Below, piece after piece: positions 52,347 to 61,080 of a stretch of 61,705 nucleotides of DNA. Position numbers and translations under genes: made by a program. Source of the DNA: Streptacidiphilus jiangxiensis (GTDB taxonomy: Bacteria > Actinomycetota > Actinomycetes > Streptomycetales > Streptomycetaceae); assembly GCF_900109465.1 (NCBI RefSeq), contig NZ_FOAZ01000036.1, positions 1-61,705 of the forward strand, in the 5' to 3' direction. How positions within the stretch are numbered: position 1 is the stretch's first letter; each line of letters opens with the position of its first letter. The notes beneath the pieces were generated by a model, which saw nothing but the letters and a program-made list of their open reading frames with translations, did not search any database and was not told where the DNA came from.

Positions 52347-52633
52347 GCGGTCACCCCATTTCGATCCTCGGGCTGCTGCCCCGCGGCGTAGACGGCCGTG
52401 ATGTCGTGGGTGACGGTGTGGCGGACGACGTTGAACCAGCGGCGGCAGCCGGCACCGTGCACCCAGCGTTCCGCGAACTCGCCCTTGGGGTTGGCGCGGA
52501 CGAAGAGATACTCGCCCCACTCGGCGTCGGTGAGCGCCTCGGGATCGGGCGGGTAGGCGACGTGCGCCTGCCCGCCGTAGTGGAACTCGGTCTCGTCGCG
52601 CTCCCCGCACCAGGGGCAGGCGATGAGCAGCAT
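52343..52633 (-). CDS. soxD: sarcosine oxidase subunit delta
   Basis: 96 aa. LIACPWCGERDETEFHYGGQ has the zinc-binding CxxC, and a further cysteine comes in VHGAGCRRWFNVVRHT. This is the usual delta subunit, shorter than 110 aa. It lies between soxB and soxA, 25 nt behind soxB. Confidence 0.94.
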   Translation of the reverse strand: MLLIACPWCGERDETEFHYGGQAHVAYPPDPEALTDAEWGEYLFVRANPKGEFAERWVHGAGCRRWFNVVRHTVTHDITAVYAAGQQPEDRNGVTA

Positions 52634-52658
52634 GCGTCCTCCTGTGTCGGTGTCGGCG

Positions 52659-53879
52659 TCAGTGCGCCACGGCGGCGGCGCCGTGCTCGTCGATGAGGGC
52701 GCCGGTGGTGAACCGCTCCAGCGCGAACGGCGCGGCCAGCGGGTGGGGTCGGCCGTGGGCGATGGTGTCGGCGTAGACCCAGCCGGAGGCCGGTGTGGCC
52801 TTGAAGCCGCCGGTCCCCCAGCCGCAGTTGACGAAGAGGTTCGCCACCGGTGTCGGCCCGATGATCGGGGAGGCGTCCGGGGTCACGTCGACGATGCCGC
52901 CCCAGGTGCGCAGCACGTGGGCGCGGGCGAAGATCGGGAAGAGTTCCAGTGCGGCGGCCATCTGGTGCTCGATCTGGTGGAAGGAGCCGCGTTGCCCGTA
53001 GCCGTTGTAGGAGTCGATGCCCGCGCCCATGACCAGCTCGCCCTTGTGCGCCTGGCTGACGTAGACGTGCACGTGGTTGGACATCACCACGGTCGGGTGC
53101 ACGGGCTCCAGCAGCTCGGAGACGAGCGCCTGCAGCGGGTGGCTCTGGATCGGCAGGCGCAGGCCGAGCAGGTCGGTGAGGGTGCTGGTGTGTCCGGCGG
53201 CCGCGAGGGCGACCCGGCCGGCGGCGATCCGGCCGCGTGTGGTCTCCACACCGACGACGCGGCCGTCGCGGTCCTGGACGAAGCCGGTGACCTCGCAGTT
53301 CTGGATGAGGTCGACGCCGTACGCGTCGGCCTTGCGGGCCAGGGCCCAGGCGACGTGGTCGTGCTTGGCGATCCCGGCGCGGGGCTGGAGTGTCGCGCCG
53401 AGTACGGGGTAGCGGACGTTCGGCGAGGTGTTGACGATGGGACAGAAGGCGCGGACCTCGTCCGGGTCGAGCCACTCGGCGTCGACGCCGCCGAGGCGGT
53501 TGGCGCCGACCCGGCGCGTGCCCTCGCGCACGTCCTGGAGGGTGTGGGCGAGGTTGAGCACGCCGCGCTGACTGAAGAGGAAGTCGTACTCCAGCTCCTC
53601 CGGCAGGCCCTCCCAGAGCTTGAGGGCGTGCTCGTAGATCGCCGCGCTCTCCTCGCACAGGTAGTTGGAGCGGATGATCGTGGTGTTCCGGGCCATGTTG
53701 CCGCCGGCCAGCCAACCGCGTTCCAGGACGGCGACATTGGTGATGCCGTGGTTGCGGGCCAGGTAGTAGGCGGTGGCCAGGCCGTGGCCGCCGGCGCCGA
53801 CCACGACGACGTCGTAGGACGGCTTGGGATCGGGTGTGCGCCACAGCCAGTCGGGGTGCTCCGGCAGCTGGTCGGGCAT
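52659..53879 (-). CDS. soxB: sarcosine oxidase subunit beta
   Basis: 406 aa starting MPDQLPEHPDWLWRTPDP; a frame open upstream is not needed. DVVVVGAGGHGLATAYYLARN binds FAD. TWGGIVDVTPDASPIIG and NCGWGTGGFKATPASGW are conserved in the DAO-type beta subunit, which carries covalent FMN. It is the first gene of soxBDAG, divergent from betA. Confidence 0.94.
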   Translation of the reverse strand: MPDQLPEHPDWLWRTPDPKPSYDVVVVGAGGHGLATAYYLARNHGITNVAVLERGWLAGGNMARNTTIIRSNYLCEESAAIYEHALKLWEGLPEELEYDFLFSQRGVLNLAHTLQDVREGTRRVGANRLGGVDAEWLDPDEVRAFCPIVNTSPNVRYPVLGATLQPRAGIAKHDHVAWALARKADAYGVDLIQNCEVTGFVQDRDGRVVGVETTRGRIAAGRVALAAAGHTSTLTDLLGLRLPIQSHPLQALVSELLEPVHPTVVMSNHVHVYVSQAHKGELVMGAGIDSYNGYGQRGSFHQIEHQMAAALELFPIFARAHVLRTWGGIVDVTPDASPIIGPTPVANLFVNCGWGTGGFKATPASGWVYADTIAHGRPHPLAAPFALERFTTGALIDEHGAAAVAH

Positions 53880-53943
53880 CGGCGGGTTCCTCCCTGACGT
53901 ACCTGACGTAGGACATGCGGAGGCGGCTCGGATCTGTTTCAGA

Positions 53944-54069
53944 TTACGCACGCTGTTGCGTAACCCACAACAGTGCGGGGCAGATTGTTCCGTGACGGGC
54001 TCTCTTGACGCTCCCTCGGAGCGGCCGGAGACTGTTGCGCCATACGGATCGCGTTTCATTTGGTGAAAC
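53944..54069. promoter_or_regulatory. cluster of inverted repeats between soxB and the choline dehydrogenase-like gene
   Basis: TTACGCA (53944-53950) pairs with TGCGTAA (53957-53963), and TGTTG (53954) with CAACA (53968-53972). GTTTCA (54053-54058) pairs with TGAAAC (54064-54069). TGTTGCG occurs twice, at 53954 and 54033. The 239-bp divergent region is otherwise low in recognisable promoter signals. Shared control of both transcription units is likely. Confidence 0.5.
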
Positions 54070-54118
54070 TCTTCTCTTTCCTCTGTCACGGTTGCCGAGA
54101 GATACGGCAGGAACCCCC

Positions 54119-55789
54119 ATGGCCATGCAGAACTACGACTTCGTCATCGTCGGTGGAGGATCGGCGGGTTGTGCGCTCGCCGCGCGCCTCAGCGCGGATC
54201 CGGGCAACCGGGTGCTGGTCCTGGAGGCGGGCCGCCCGGACTACCCCTGGGACGTCTTCATCCACATGCCGGCCGCGCTCACCTTCCCCATCGGGAGCCG
54301 TTTCTACGACTGGAAGTACGAGTCCGAGCCGGAGCCGTTCATGAACGGCCGCCGCATCTACCACGCCCGCGGCAAGGTCCTGGGCGGATCCAGCAGCATC
54401 AACGGCATGATCTTCCAGCGCGGCAACCCGCTCGACTACGAGCGGTGGGGCGCCGACGCGGGCTTGAAGAGCTGGGACTACGCCCACTGCCTGCCCTACT
54501 TCAAGAAGATGGAGAACTGCCTCGGCGACCTCGAACCCGACAGCGGCTGGCGCGGGCACGACGGCCCGCTCCAGATGGAACGCGGGCCCGCGACCAACCC
54601 GCTCTTCGGCGCGTTCTTCCAGGCCGTGCAGCAGGCCGGCTACCCGCTGACCGACGACGTCAACGGCTACCGGCAGGAGGGCTTCGCGCCGTTCGACCGC
54701 AACCTGCGGCGCGGACGGCGCCTGAGCGCGGCGCGCGCCTACCTGCACCCCGTCAAGAGCCGCCCGAACCTGGAGGTCCGGACCCGGGCGCTCGTGACCC
54801 GCGTCCTGTTCGAGGGCAAGCGCGCAGTCGGCGTCGAGTACACCCCGCGCGGCGGCGCGCCGCGGCAGGTGCGGGCCGGGCGGGTCGTCCTGTGCGGCGG
54901 CTCGATCAACTCCCCTCAGCTGCTGCAGCTCTCCGGCGTCGGCAACGCGGACGAGCTGGCCGCGCTCGGGGTCGAACCCGTGCACCACCTGCCCGGCGTC
55001 GGCGAGAACCTCCAGGACCACCTGGAGGTCTACGTCCAACACGCGTGCAAGCAGCCGGTCTCCGTGCAGCCGCAGCTGCAGATGTGGCGGCGGCCGTTCA
55101 TCGGCGCCCAGTGGCTCTTCCTGCGCAGCGGGCCAGGGGCGACGAACCACTTCGAGGGCGGCGGCTTCGTCCGCAGCAACGACGAGGTCGACTACCCCAA
55201 CCTGATGTTCCACTTCCTCCCGATCGCCGTCCGCTACGACGGATCCGCGCCGGCGGGCGGGCACGGGTACCAGGTGCACATCGGTCCGATGTACTCCGAC
55301 GCCCGCGGGTCGGTGAAGATCAAGTCCCTGGACCCGCGCGTCCATCCGGCGCTGCGCTTCAACTACCTCTCCACGGAACAGGACCGCCGCGAGTGGGTGG
55401 AGGCGATCCGGGTCACCCGCTCGATCCTGGGCCAGGGCGCTCTTGCCCCGTTCAGCGACGGCGAGATCTCCCCCGGCCCGTCGGTGGAGAGCGACGAGCA
55501 GATCCTCGACTGGGTCGCGCGCGACGGCGAGACCGCCCTGCACCCGTCCTGCACCTGCAAGATGGGCACGGACGACATGTCCGTCGTCGACCCGGCCACC
55601 ATGCAGGTCCACGGCCTGGAGGGGCTGCACGTCGTCGACGCCTCGGCCATGCCGTACGTGACCAACGGCAACATCTACGCGCCGGTGATGATGCTGGCGG
55701 AGAAGTCCGCCGACCTCCTGCTCGGCAACACCCCGCTGGAGCCGGAGCACACGGAGTTCTACCGGCACCGGTCGGCTGCCGTCGACTGA
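54119..55789 (+). CDS. betA: choline dehydrogenase-like GMC oxidoreductase
   Basis: 556 aa; AGGAA precedes the ATG. YDFVIVGGGSAGCALAARLS is the FAD site, and HARGKVLGGSSSINGMIFQRG and GSINSPQLLQLSGVG are the two GMC signatures. HPSCTCKMG supplies the active-site His. The length and motifs match BetA, which oxidises choline to betaine aldehyde. Location next to soxBDAG supports choline/betaine catabolism. Alcohol or ethanolamine substrates cannot be excluded. Confidence 0.88.
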   Translation: MAMQNYDFVIVGGGSAGCALAARLSADPGNRVLVLEAGRPDYPWDVFIHMPAALTFPIGSRFYDWKYESEPEPFMNGRRIYHARGKVLGGSSSINGMIFQRGNPLDYERWGADAGLKSWDYAHCLPYFKKMENCLGDLEPDSGWRGHDGPLQMERGPATNPLFGAFFQAVQQAGYPLTDDVNGYRQEGFAPFDRNLRRGRRLSAARAYLHPVKSRPNLEVRTRALVTRVLFEGKRAVGVEYTPRGGAPRQVRAGRVVLCGGSINSPQLLQLSGVGNADELAALGVEPVHHLPGVGENLQDHLEVYVQHACKQPVSVQPQLQMWRRPFIGAQWLFLRSGPGATNHFEGGGFVRSNDEVDYPNLMFHFLPIAVRYDGSAPAGGHGYQVHIGPMYSDARGSVKIKSLDPRVHPALRFNYLSTEQDRREWVEAIRVTRSILGQGALAPFSDGEISPGPSVESDEQILDWVARDGETALHPSCTCKMGTDDMSVVDPATMQVHGLEGLHVVDASAMPYVTNGNIYAPVMMLAEKSADLLLGNTPLEPEHTEFYRHRSAAVD

Positions 55790-55848
55790 CCGCACGCCAG
55801 GAAACTTTCACCACGACGCCGTTGGCGTGATCGGTTACGCTCCGCGCC

Positions 55849-56073
55849 ATGACCGAACCGACTCGCTGCACCAGTTGCGACGCCCAGGAGCTCGAACCGG
55901 GCTTCCTCGACGACCCCCGCGGCTCCGGCGCAACCCGCTGGATCGCGGGGGTCCTCCAGCGCGGCCCTCTCGGCGGCGCCAGGAGGATGGGGCGCCGGCG
56001 CAGGGAGATCCACGCGTTCCGCTGCACGAGCTGCGGGCACCTGGAGCTGTTCGCCCTGCAGGAGTGGGCGTAG
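55849..56073 (+). CDS. small zinc-ribbon protein
   Basis: 74 aa with two CxxC knuckles: CTSCDAQELEPGFL near the start and CTSCGHLELFALQEWA at the end. The basic middle (GARRMGRRRREIHAFR) could bind nucleic acid. The pattern resembles short DUF zinc-ribbon proteins found in Streptomyces. No partner gene can be named. Confidence 0.72.
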   Translation: MTEPTRCTSCDAQELEPGFLDDPRGSGATRWIAGVLQRGPLGGARRMGRRRREIHAFRCTSCGHLELFALQEWA

Positions 56074-56110
56074 TCCGGCTGCGAGCGCGCGCAGCGTCGC
56101 GTCCCTCCGG

Positions 56111-56137
56111 CAACCGGATTCAACCGGGTCCAACCGA
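56111..56137. promoter_or_regulatory. three CAACCGG direct repeats at 10-bp spacing
   Basis: CAACCGG (56111), CAACCGG (56121) and CAACCGA (56131) are exactly 10 bp apart, 117 bp upstream of a secreted protein gene. On the opposite strand they read CGGTTG, as in the element at 20231-20260. A hairpin with CCAAC/GTTGG arms and a CGCCTT/AAGGCG core follows at 56130-56158. Confidence 0.55.
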
Positions 56138-56253
56138 GCGCCTTTGAAGGCGAGTTGGCGTTGCTCAAGACTGGCGTGTGCAGGGCTTCACGAGCCGCTG
56201 TCGGCCTCCCCGCACGGGAGTGGAGGCCGGTCGTCGAAAAGGAGACAGCACCC

Positions 56254-56787
56254 ATGCTCAAGCTCTCCAAGGCCCGCCGCTCCATGGCCGTCACCGTCGC
56301 CGCCCTCGCCCTGGCCGGCGCAGCCACCGTCACCACGGCCGGCACGGCGCAGGCCAGCTCGAACTCGTGCGGCTCCTGGATCAACATCGGCAGCCCCGGC
56401 AACCTGACCGTTCGGGGCACCTACGCCGGCCAGGTCGAGCAGCAGTTCCTCCCCTACTGCGGGGGCGGTGGCGCCATCCGGGCTCACTTCCAGTGGTCGT
56501 ACGGGTTCCGGACCAACCCTGCCAACGCGGGTTCGACCGTTGACGCCCTCATCATCGACAGCAACTCGAACTGGCTGTTCAGCTACGACTCCGGCGACAT
56601 CGGGGTCGGCTCGCCCGACGTCTACAGCACGCCGGTCGACGTGCACTACTCGCCCCGCGACGAGTACCAGGCGGCCGTGTTCTCCGGTGACAACTGCCCG
56701 ACCTCCGAGGAGACCGCGCTCGGATCCCTGCACTGGTACTACAACGGCGGTGACTACGGACAGTCCCAGGAAGGTTGGTGCTACTGA
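56254..56787 (+). CDS. secreted hypothetical protein
   Basis: 177 aa from the ATG at 56254 behind AAAAGGAGA. Residues 1-34 are a Sec signal (KARRSMAVTVAALALAGAA, ending AQA). The mature protein has Cys residues near 40, 69, 148 and 176, which could form disulfides, and many Ser, Asn, Trp and Tyr. I recognise no family. Preceded by the 10-bp triple repeat and hairpin. Confidence 0.62.
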   Translation: MLKLSKARRSMAVTVAALALAGAATVTTAGTAQASSNSCGSWINIGSPGNLTVRGTYAGQVEQQFLPYCGGGGAIRAHFQWSYGFRTNPANAGSTVDALIIDSNSNWLFSYDSGDIGVGSPDVYSTPVDVHYSPRDEYQAAVFSGDNCPTSEETALGSLHWYYNGGDYGQSQEGWCY

Positions 56788-56789
56788 CC

Positions 56790-59576
56790 TCAGTTGCAGA
56801 TCGAGTAGTGAGCGGTGGGCTTGGTGCCCGATTCCTGCGGGAAGTACCAGTCGACGGCCCGGTAGGCGAGGATTCCGTCGCACAGGCCGAGGTCGGAGGC
56901 GACGAGCCGCGCTGGGCTCGGGTGGCCGTTGGCCACGTTCGTTCCCGGGTACCAGCCGGTGCCGGTGCCGACGGCCTGCGGACCGCCCCAGGAGGTCCAG
57001 TGCATGCCCTGGATCGCACCGGTCGGATCGCCACCGTTGAACACGGACACGGGTGCCACCTGACCGAATCCCTGTTGATACGTCGACCAGAGCCGGCCGA
57101 GGACCGGGGTGGTCCAGGACGCGGGCGCCCAGGCGAAGGCCGTCGTGTCCGTGGGCAGTCGTAGTTGCCGGGCGGACCCGGCGGAAGCCGACGCCGTGGG
57201 CGCCGGCGCGGCCACGGGGATCAGCGCCGACCAACCGGTGGCGGTCTCGGCCTCGGCGGATGCGGTGGTGTGCGTATCGGTCCAGGTGCCGCCGTCGAGT
57301 CGGTAGATCTCCGGAGCGGGCGCCCCGGGGCTCGCGCTCGGCGAGGGCGACGCGACGGGCGGACAGGTGAAGGCCTGCGGGAAGGCGCCGGCGTAGACGG
57401 TCCCGTGGCCGTCCGTCCAGACGCTGACGACGCGCGTCGGGTGGGCCGTCGTCCCGGGAAGCTGGACCGAGGCCACCTGCTGACCCGTGCCCAGGTTCAC
57501 GACGGTGACCGAATCGGAGGACTCGCAGACGTCCCCGCCCAGGACGTTGCCGCCGTAGGCGAGCATGGATCCGTCCGGGCTGAGGGAGGTCGGTTCGCCC
57601 TGGGCGCGGTCGCCGCCGGGCGCCGCCGGGAGTTGGCCGCTGGTGACGGAGGCGACCAGGCCGCGGGCGTCGGCCCGCAGCAGACGCATCACCGGTGCAC
57701 CGCCCGTGGAGTCGGCCCAGAAGAGCAGCAGTTCGTTGCCCGCCGAGGTCGGCCGCAGGACCTCCAGGCTCAGCTGGTCGGGGTTGAGCGTGCTCACCGC
57801 CGGAGGGAGACCCTGGAGTGTCAGGACACCGGGCGCGGCGCCGCTCTGAGGGAAGGTCGTCAGGCTCGTGGCGTTCTGCGTCGAGTAGAGCTGATCGCCG
57901 AGGAATCCGATCCCGGTGCACGCGGCGCAGTCCCAGCTGTGCGAGACGCCGTCGGCGAGCGAGGTCAGGTGCACCTGGAGGGTGCCGCCGCCGGAGGTGG
58001 TCGGCAGTGTGGTCCAGCCGAGCCAGTGGTGGTCCATCGACCAGGACAACTCGGTGACCTGCGTGCCCGTCGGCACCTTGGTCACCAGGTGCTCACCGGC
58101 CGCGCCCTGCCTGGTCAGGATCCCGGTCGGCGTGGCGTAGGCGACGAGCGGCATGGACGCCGCCACGGCCTGTCCGTCCCCGGCGCCGTGCCCGCCCTGA
58201 CCGGGTCGGACCGCCAGCAGGATCGCGACGACGGTCACGACGGCCGTGACGCCCGCCAGGCTGCGCACGAGGCGCCGTCGGAACCGGGGCCGCGATGCGG
58301 CACCCGGCCCGCGCTGCTCCTCGACGGGGCGACCGGGCGGCCTGGACACGGGCGAACCCGCTGTTCCTCCCGACGCGTTGTTGCTCCCCGCCGATCCGGC
58401 GGCCGCTGCGAGCCGGAGCCCGTCCCCGATCCGCTCGCGGAATGCGGCGCCGAAGACGAGCGGGACCAGAACCGGCGTCGCCCTCCAGTACAGGCGTGCC
58501 ATCTCCCTGCGGCAGAGCCCGCAGTCGCCCCGCCCGTGCCGGCACATCAGGCAGGTGCCGCACTCGGTCACCGGAACCTTGTGCAGGCACCGCAACTGCT
58601 CGCGGCAGCGCGTACAGTCGCGCAGGTGCTGAGCGACCTCGTCGCACAGCAGGCGGGTGAACCGGACGCGCCCGTCGTGCCGGTGCCGGTCCAGCAGGCC
58701 GGTCAGCGCGGCGCAGCGGCCGCGATCGCCGTACGAGACGAGGAGCAGCATGCGGAAGCGCGCACCCAGCGTCACATCCAGCTTCCTGGCCGCCCGCTCC
58801 ATCTGGCTGTCCGGACGTCCCAGCACCGCCGCCGTCTCGGCGATCGTCATCCCGCGCTGCACGCGCAACTCGAAGAGTTGCGCGTCCTCAGGCTCCAAGG
58901 TCCCCTGGACCTGGGGGAAGAGCTGGTGGAAGTCGGTCAGGCGCACGGCGTGGTGGCCCGGGGGCAGTGGTAGAGGCAGCCGCTGGTCGGCCAGTTCACC
59001 CACGGTGTCCTCGGTCAGGCCCAGCAGTTCGGCCTTGCCTGTCTCCGTCCAGTAGCGAGCCGTCCGATGGCGGACGAAGCCCCCGATCCAGGCGCGGAAC
59101 CGGTCGGACTGCGGCAGGTTTCCGGCCTCCAGGGCGTTCCAGAGGTCGATGACCAGGTCCTGGACCACGTCCTCGGCTCTGTCCTGGTTGCGCAGGCGGC
59201 GCGCCAGCGTGCGGTGGAGCCACGGCCGGTGATGTTCGAGCAGGGCCGCAAGCGCCCGCGTGCGTGACTCCTTGCCGGCGCGGGGTTCGTGCCACGCCGT
59301 CAGCAGCACGATCTCCGCCATCCAGGCGTCGAGGTTCTGCCGTGGCCAACGCACCTCCTCCAGCAGGCGGTTCGCCTCCTGGCAGGCGCTGTCCCAGGTC
59401 ACCCGATGCTCGCCGGGCTCGAAGACACGCTCCAGCACCGAGCTCGAGGTCGGCCAGGCCCGCCGGACGATCTCCTGGGAGATCTCCGTCCTCGCCTGCA
59501 CGGGCGGGCGCGGCTGCTGGCGCAGGCAGGTGAGCAGTTCCTCCTCGGTCAGCGAGGCGAGCACGGCATCGGCCAC
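56790..59576 (-). CDS. ECF-like sigma factor fused to a zinc anti-sigma motif, membrane helix and outer domain
   Basis: 928 aa. Sigma-2-like LRNQDRAEDVVQDLVIDLWNA is at about 128-148, and sigma-4-like EDAQLFELRVQRGMTIAETA at about 230-249 with the recognition helix after it. Then a Cys-rich block at 311-355 includes HLRDCTRC (His 317, Cys 321, Cys 324), the HxxxCxxC pattern of zinc anti-sigma proteins. One helix (AGVTAVVTVVAILLAV, about 441-456) precedes roughly 470 residues of propeller-like, Ser/Thr/Gly-rich outer domain. Known actinobacterial ECF groups have such fused tethers. Regulation would need release or a conformational switch, which is inferred. Confidence 0.8.
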   Translation of the reverse strand: MADAVLASLTEEELLTCLRQQPRPPVQARTEISQEIVRRAWPTSSSVLERVFEPGEHRVTWDSACQEANRLLEEVRWPRQNLDAWMAEIVLLTAWHEPRAGKESRTRALAALLEHHRPWLHRTLARRLRNQDRAEDVVQDLVIDLWNALEAGNLPQSDRFRAWIGGFVRHRTARYWTETGKAELLGLTEDTVGELADQRLPLPLPPGHHAVRLTDFHQLFPQVQGTLEPEDAQLFELRVQRGMTIAETAAVLGRPDSQMERAARKLDVTLGARFRMLLLVSYGDRGRCAALTGLLDRHRHDGRVRFTRLLCDEVAQHLRDCTRCREQLRCLHKVPVTECGTCLMCRHGRGDCGLCRREMARLYWRATPVLVPLVFGAAFRERIGDGLRLAAAAGSAGSNNASGGTAGSPVSRPPGRPVEEQRGPGAASRPRFRRRLVRSLAGVTAVVTVVAILLAVRPGQGGHGAGDGQAVAASMPLVAYATPTGILTRQGAAGEHLVTKVPTGTQVTELSWSMDHHWLGWTTLPTTSGGGTLQVHLTSLADGVSHSWDCAACTGIGFLGDQLYSTQNATSLTTFPQSGAAPGVLTLQGLPPAVSTLNPDQLSLEVLRPTSAGNELLLFWADSTGGAPVMRLLRADARGLVASVTSGQLPAAPGGDRAQGEPTSLSPDGSMLAYGGNVLGGDVCESSDSVTVVNLGTGQQVASVQLPGTTAHPTRVVSVWTDGHGTVYAGAFPQAFTCPPVASPSPSASPGAPAPEIYRLDGGTWTDTHTTASAEAETATGWSALIPVAAPAPTASASAGSARQLRLPTDTTAFAWAPASWTTPVLGRLWSTYQQGFGQVAPVSVFNGGDPTGAIQGMHWTSWGGPQAVGTGTGWYPGTNVANGHPSPARLVASDLGLCDGILAYRAVDWYFPQESGTKPTAHYSICN

Positions 59577-59717
59577 GGGTCCCGTCCCCCTTCGGCCCGC
59601 AGGCCCCGTCGGGCGGGACTCCGGACACGTCCTTCAGAAAAATCTTGAATTTGCTCCGCGGAAGACCGCGGAAACCCGGCCCGACCCTCCGAACGGCCCC
59701 GAGCCCGAGGAGGCATC

Positions 59718-60113
59718 ATGACCCGTTCCTCGCAGCGCGCCCGCACCGTGGCGCGACACGTCCTTCCTGCGGTCACCGGCATCACCGCCGGCACCCCGGC
59801 GGCGATCGTCGGCGCCGCGACCCCCGGCCACGCGCTGGCGGCGGCTGTGGTGGCCGGGCTGACCACGACGGTCACCACGCTGATCACGGCGGCGGGCCGG
59901 GACCTGGTCGGTCTGGTCGCGCGTCGGATCACCCCGCCGTCGCTGCGGCACCAGCGCTGGCTGCTCCGGCACGGTCACGTCGACGGCAAGCTGACCCCCA
60001 CCCAGTTGGTCGAGATGTCGGTGCGCCTGCACGCGGACGAGGCATGGAGTTCGCCCGGGGACGGCGCTTCCCACACGTCCGGCACGTCCGGTGCGTCCGG
60101 CACCGAGGCGTAG
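59718..60113 (+). CDS. small membrane-associated hypothetical protein
   Basis: 131 aa; GAGGAGG precedes the ATG. An N-terminal region alternates hydrophobic segments (VLPAVTGITAGTPAAIVGAA, ALAAAVVAGLTTTVTTLITAAG) that could be two helices. The C-terminal half is hydrophilic, ending in a Ser/Thr/Gly repeat. It is divergent from the sigma-factor gene. Not recognised. Confidence 0.55.
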   Translation: MTRSSQRARTVARHVLPAVTGITAGTPAAIVGAATPGHALAAAVVAGLTTTVTTLITAAGRDLVGLVARRITPPSLRHQRWLLRHGHVDGKLTPTQLVEMSVRLHADEAWSSPGDGASHTSGTSGASGTEA

Positions 60114-60155
60114 TCCACGATAGGGCGCAGCGGTCATATCCCGCCGTGGAAGGAC

Positions 60156-60193
60156 GAAACAGGCGCATCGGGTGTCCCCGGTGCGCCTGTTTC
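60156..60193. terminator. strong hairpin terminator
   Basis: GAAACAGGCGCA (60156-60167) pairs perfectly with TGCGCCTGTTTC (60182-60193) around a GC-rich loop that adds CGGG/CCCG pairs. A-rich and T-rich stem ends suit both strands. It lies between the genes at 59718 and 60224, so fetB-like transcription begins after it. Confidence 0.78.
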
Positions 60194-60223
60194 CGTGGGA
60201 GGGAGGAACCGTAGGGTGGCGCA

Positions 60224-61021
60224 GTGATCGAACAGATAGCCGCAGGAAATCAGCAGCTCCTCACCGTCCGCCCGGCGCTCGGCGTTTCCGTCGTCCTCCT
60301 GCTCGCCGCGGCCGTGGCCGTGGCGGGATGGGGCAGGCTCGGTCAGGGACGGGCGGTGCTGCGGGCCGGACTGCGGGCGGTCGTGCAGTTGGCCGCCGTC
60401 GCGTTCGTCATCGCCTGGGTGGTGCGGTCGCTGCTGTGGTCCTCGGTCTTCGTCGCGCTGATGTTCGCCGTGGCCGTCCGCACCGCCGGCCGGCGGGCGC
60501 AGCGGGGGCCGGGGTGGGACTGGGCCTGGGCCGCCCTGCCGATCGGGGTCGGTGTCTTCCCGGTGCTGGGCCTGCTGCTGGCGTCCGGGCTGCTGCCCGC
60601 CAAGGGCATCTCGGTGATCCCGGTCGCCGGCATCCTGATCGGCGGGGCGCTGACTGCCACCTCCCTCGCCGGATCGCGGGCCGACAGCGAGCTGCAGCAG
60701 CGCTACGGGGAGGTGGAGGCAGCCCTCGCACTGGGCTTCCTGCCGCGCGAGGCCCGCCTCATGGTGGTGCGCCGGGCGACGGCGACCGCCCTGGTCCCGG
60801 CGCTCGACCAGACACGGACCGTCGGCCTGGTCACCCTGCCCGGCGCGTTCGTGGGCGTCCTCCTCGGCGGCGCCTCGGCGCTGTCCGCAGGCGCGGTGCA
60901 GCTGTTCGTGCTCATCGCGCTGCTCCTGGTGGAGTCGGTGGCCGTGGTCCTCGTGCTCGAACTGGTCGGCCGTGGGCGACTCGTGCGGCGCGCGGAGGAC
61001 GGTCTCCACGCGCCGATGTAA
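60224..61021 (+). CDS. FetB-like ABC transporter permease (UPF0014 family)
   Basis: 265 aa from a GTG with GGAGGGAGGA upstream. Six to seven hydrophobic segments; the family signature ESVAVVLVLELVGRGRLVRR occurs at the C-terminus, and RATATALVPALDQTRTVGLVTLPG in the last loop. E. coli FetB works with the FetA ATPase in iron export and oxidative stress. No FetA-like ATPase gene is visible nearby in this window. Confidence 0.85.
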   Translation: MIEQIAAGNQQLLTVRPALGVSVVLLLAAAVAVAGWGRLGQGRAVLRAGLRAVVQLAAVAFVIAWVVRSLLWSSVFVALMFAVAVRTAGRRAQRGPGWDWAWAALPIGVGVFPVLGLLLASGLLPAKGISVIPVAGILIGGALTATSLAGSRADSELQQRYGEVEAALALGFLPREARLMVVRRATATALVPALDQTRTVGLVTLPGAFVGVLLGGASALSAGAVQLFVLIALLLVESVAVVLVLELVGRGRLVRRAEDGLHAPM

Positions 61022-61080
61022 GGGGTCGTGCAGCACAGCGTGCCGGACGGTCGAGGAGCCGCGAACCCGAGCTCCGTCCG

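Noticed and set aside
49674..52391. 905-aa open frame opposite soxA
   Set aside because: soxA on the minus strand has full-length domain matches; the opposite product is composition-biased.
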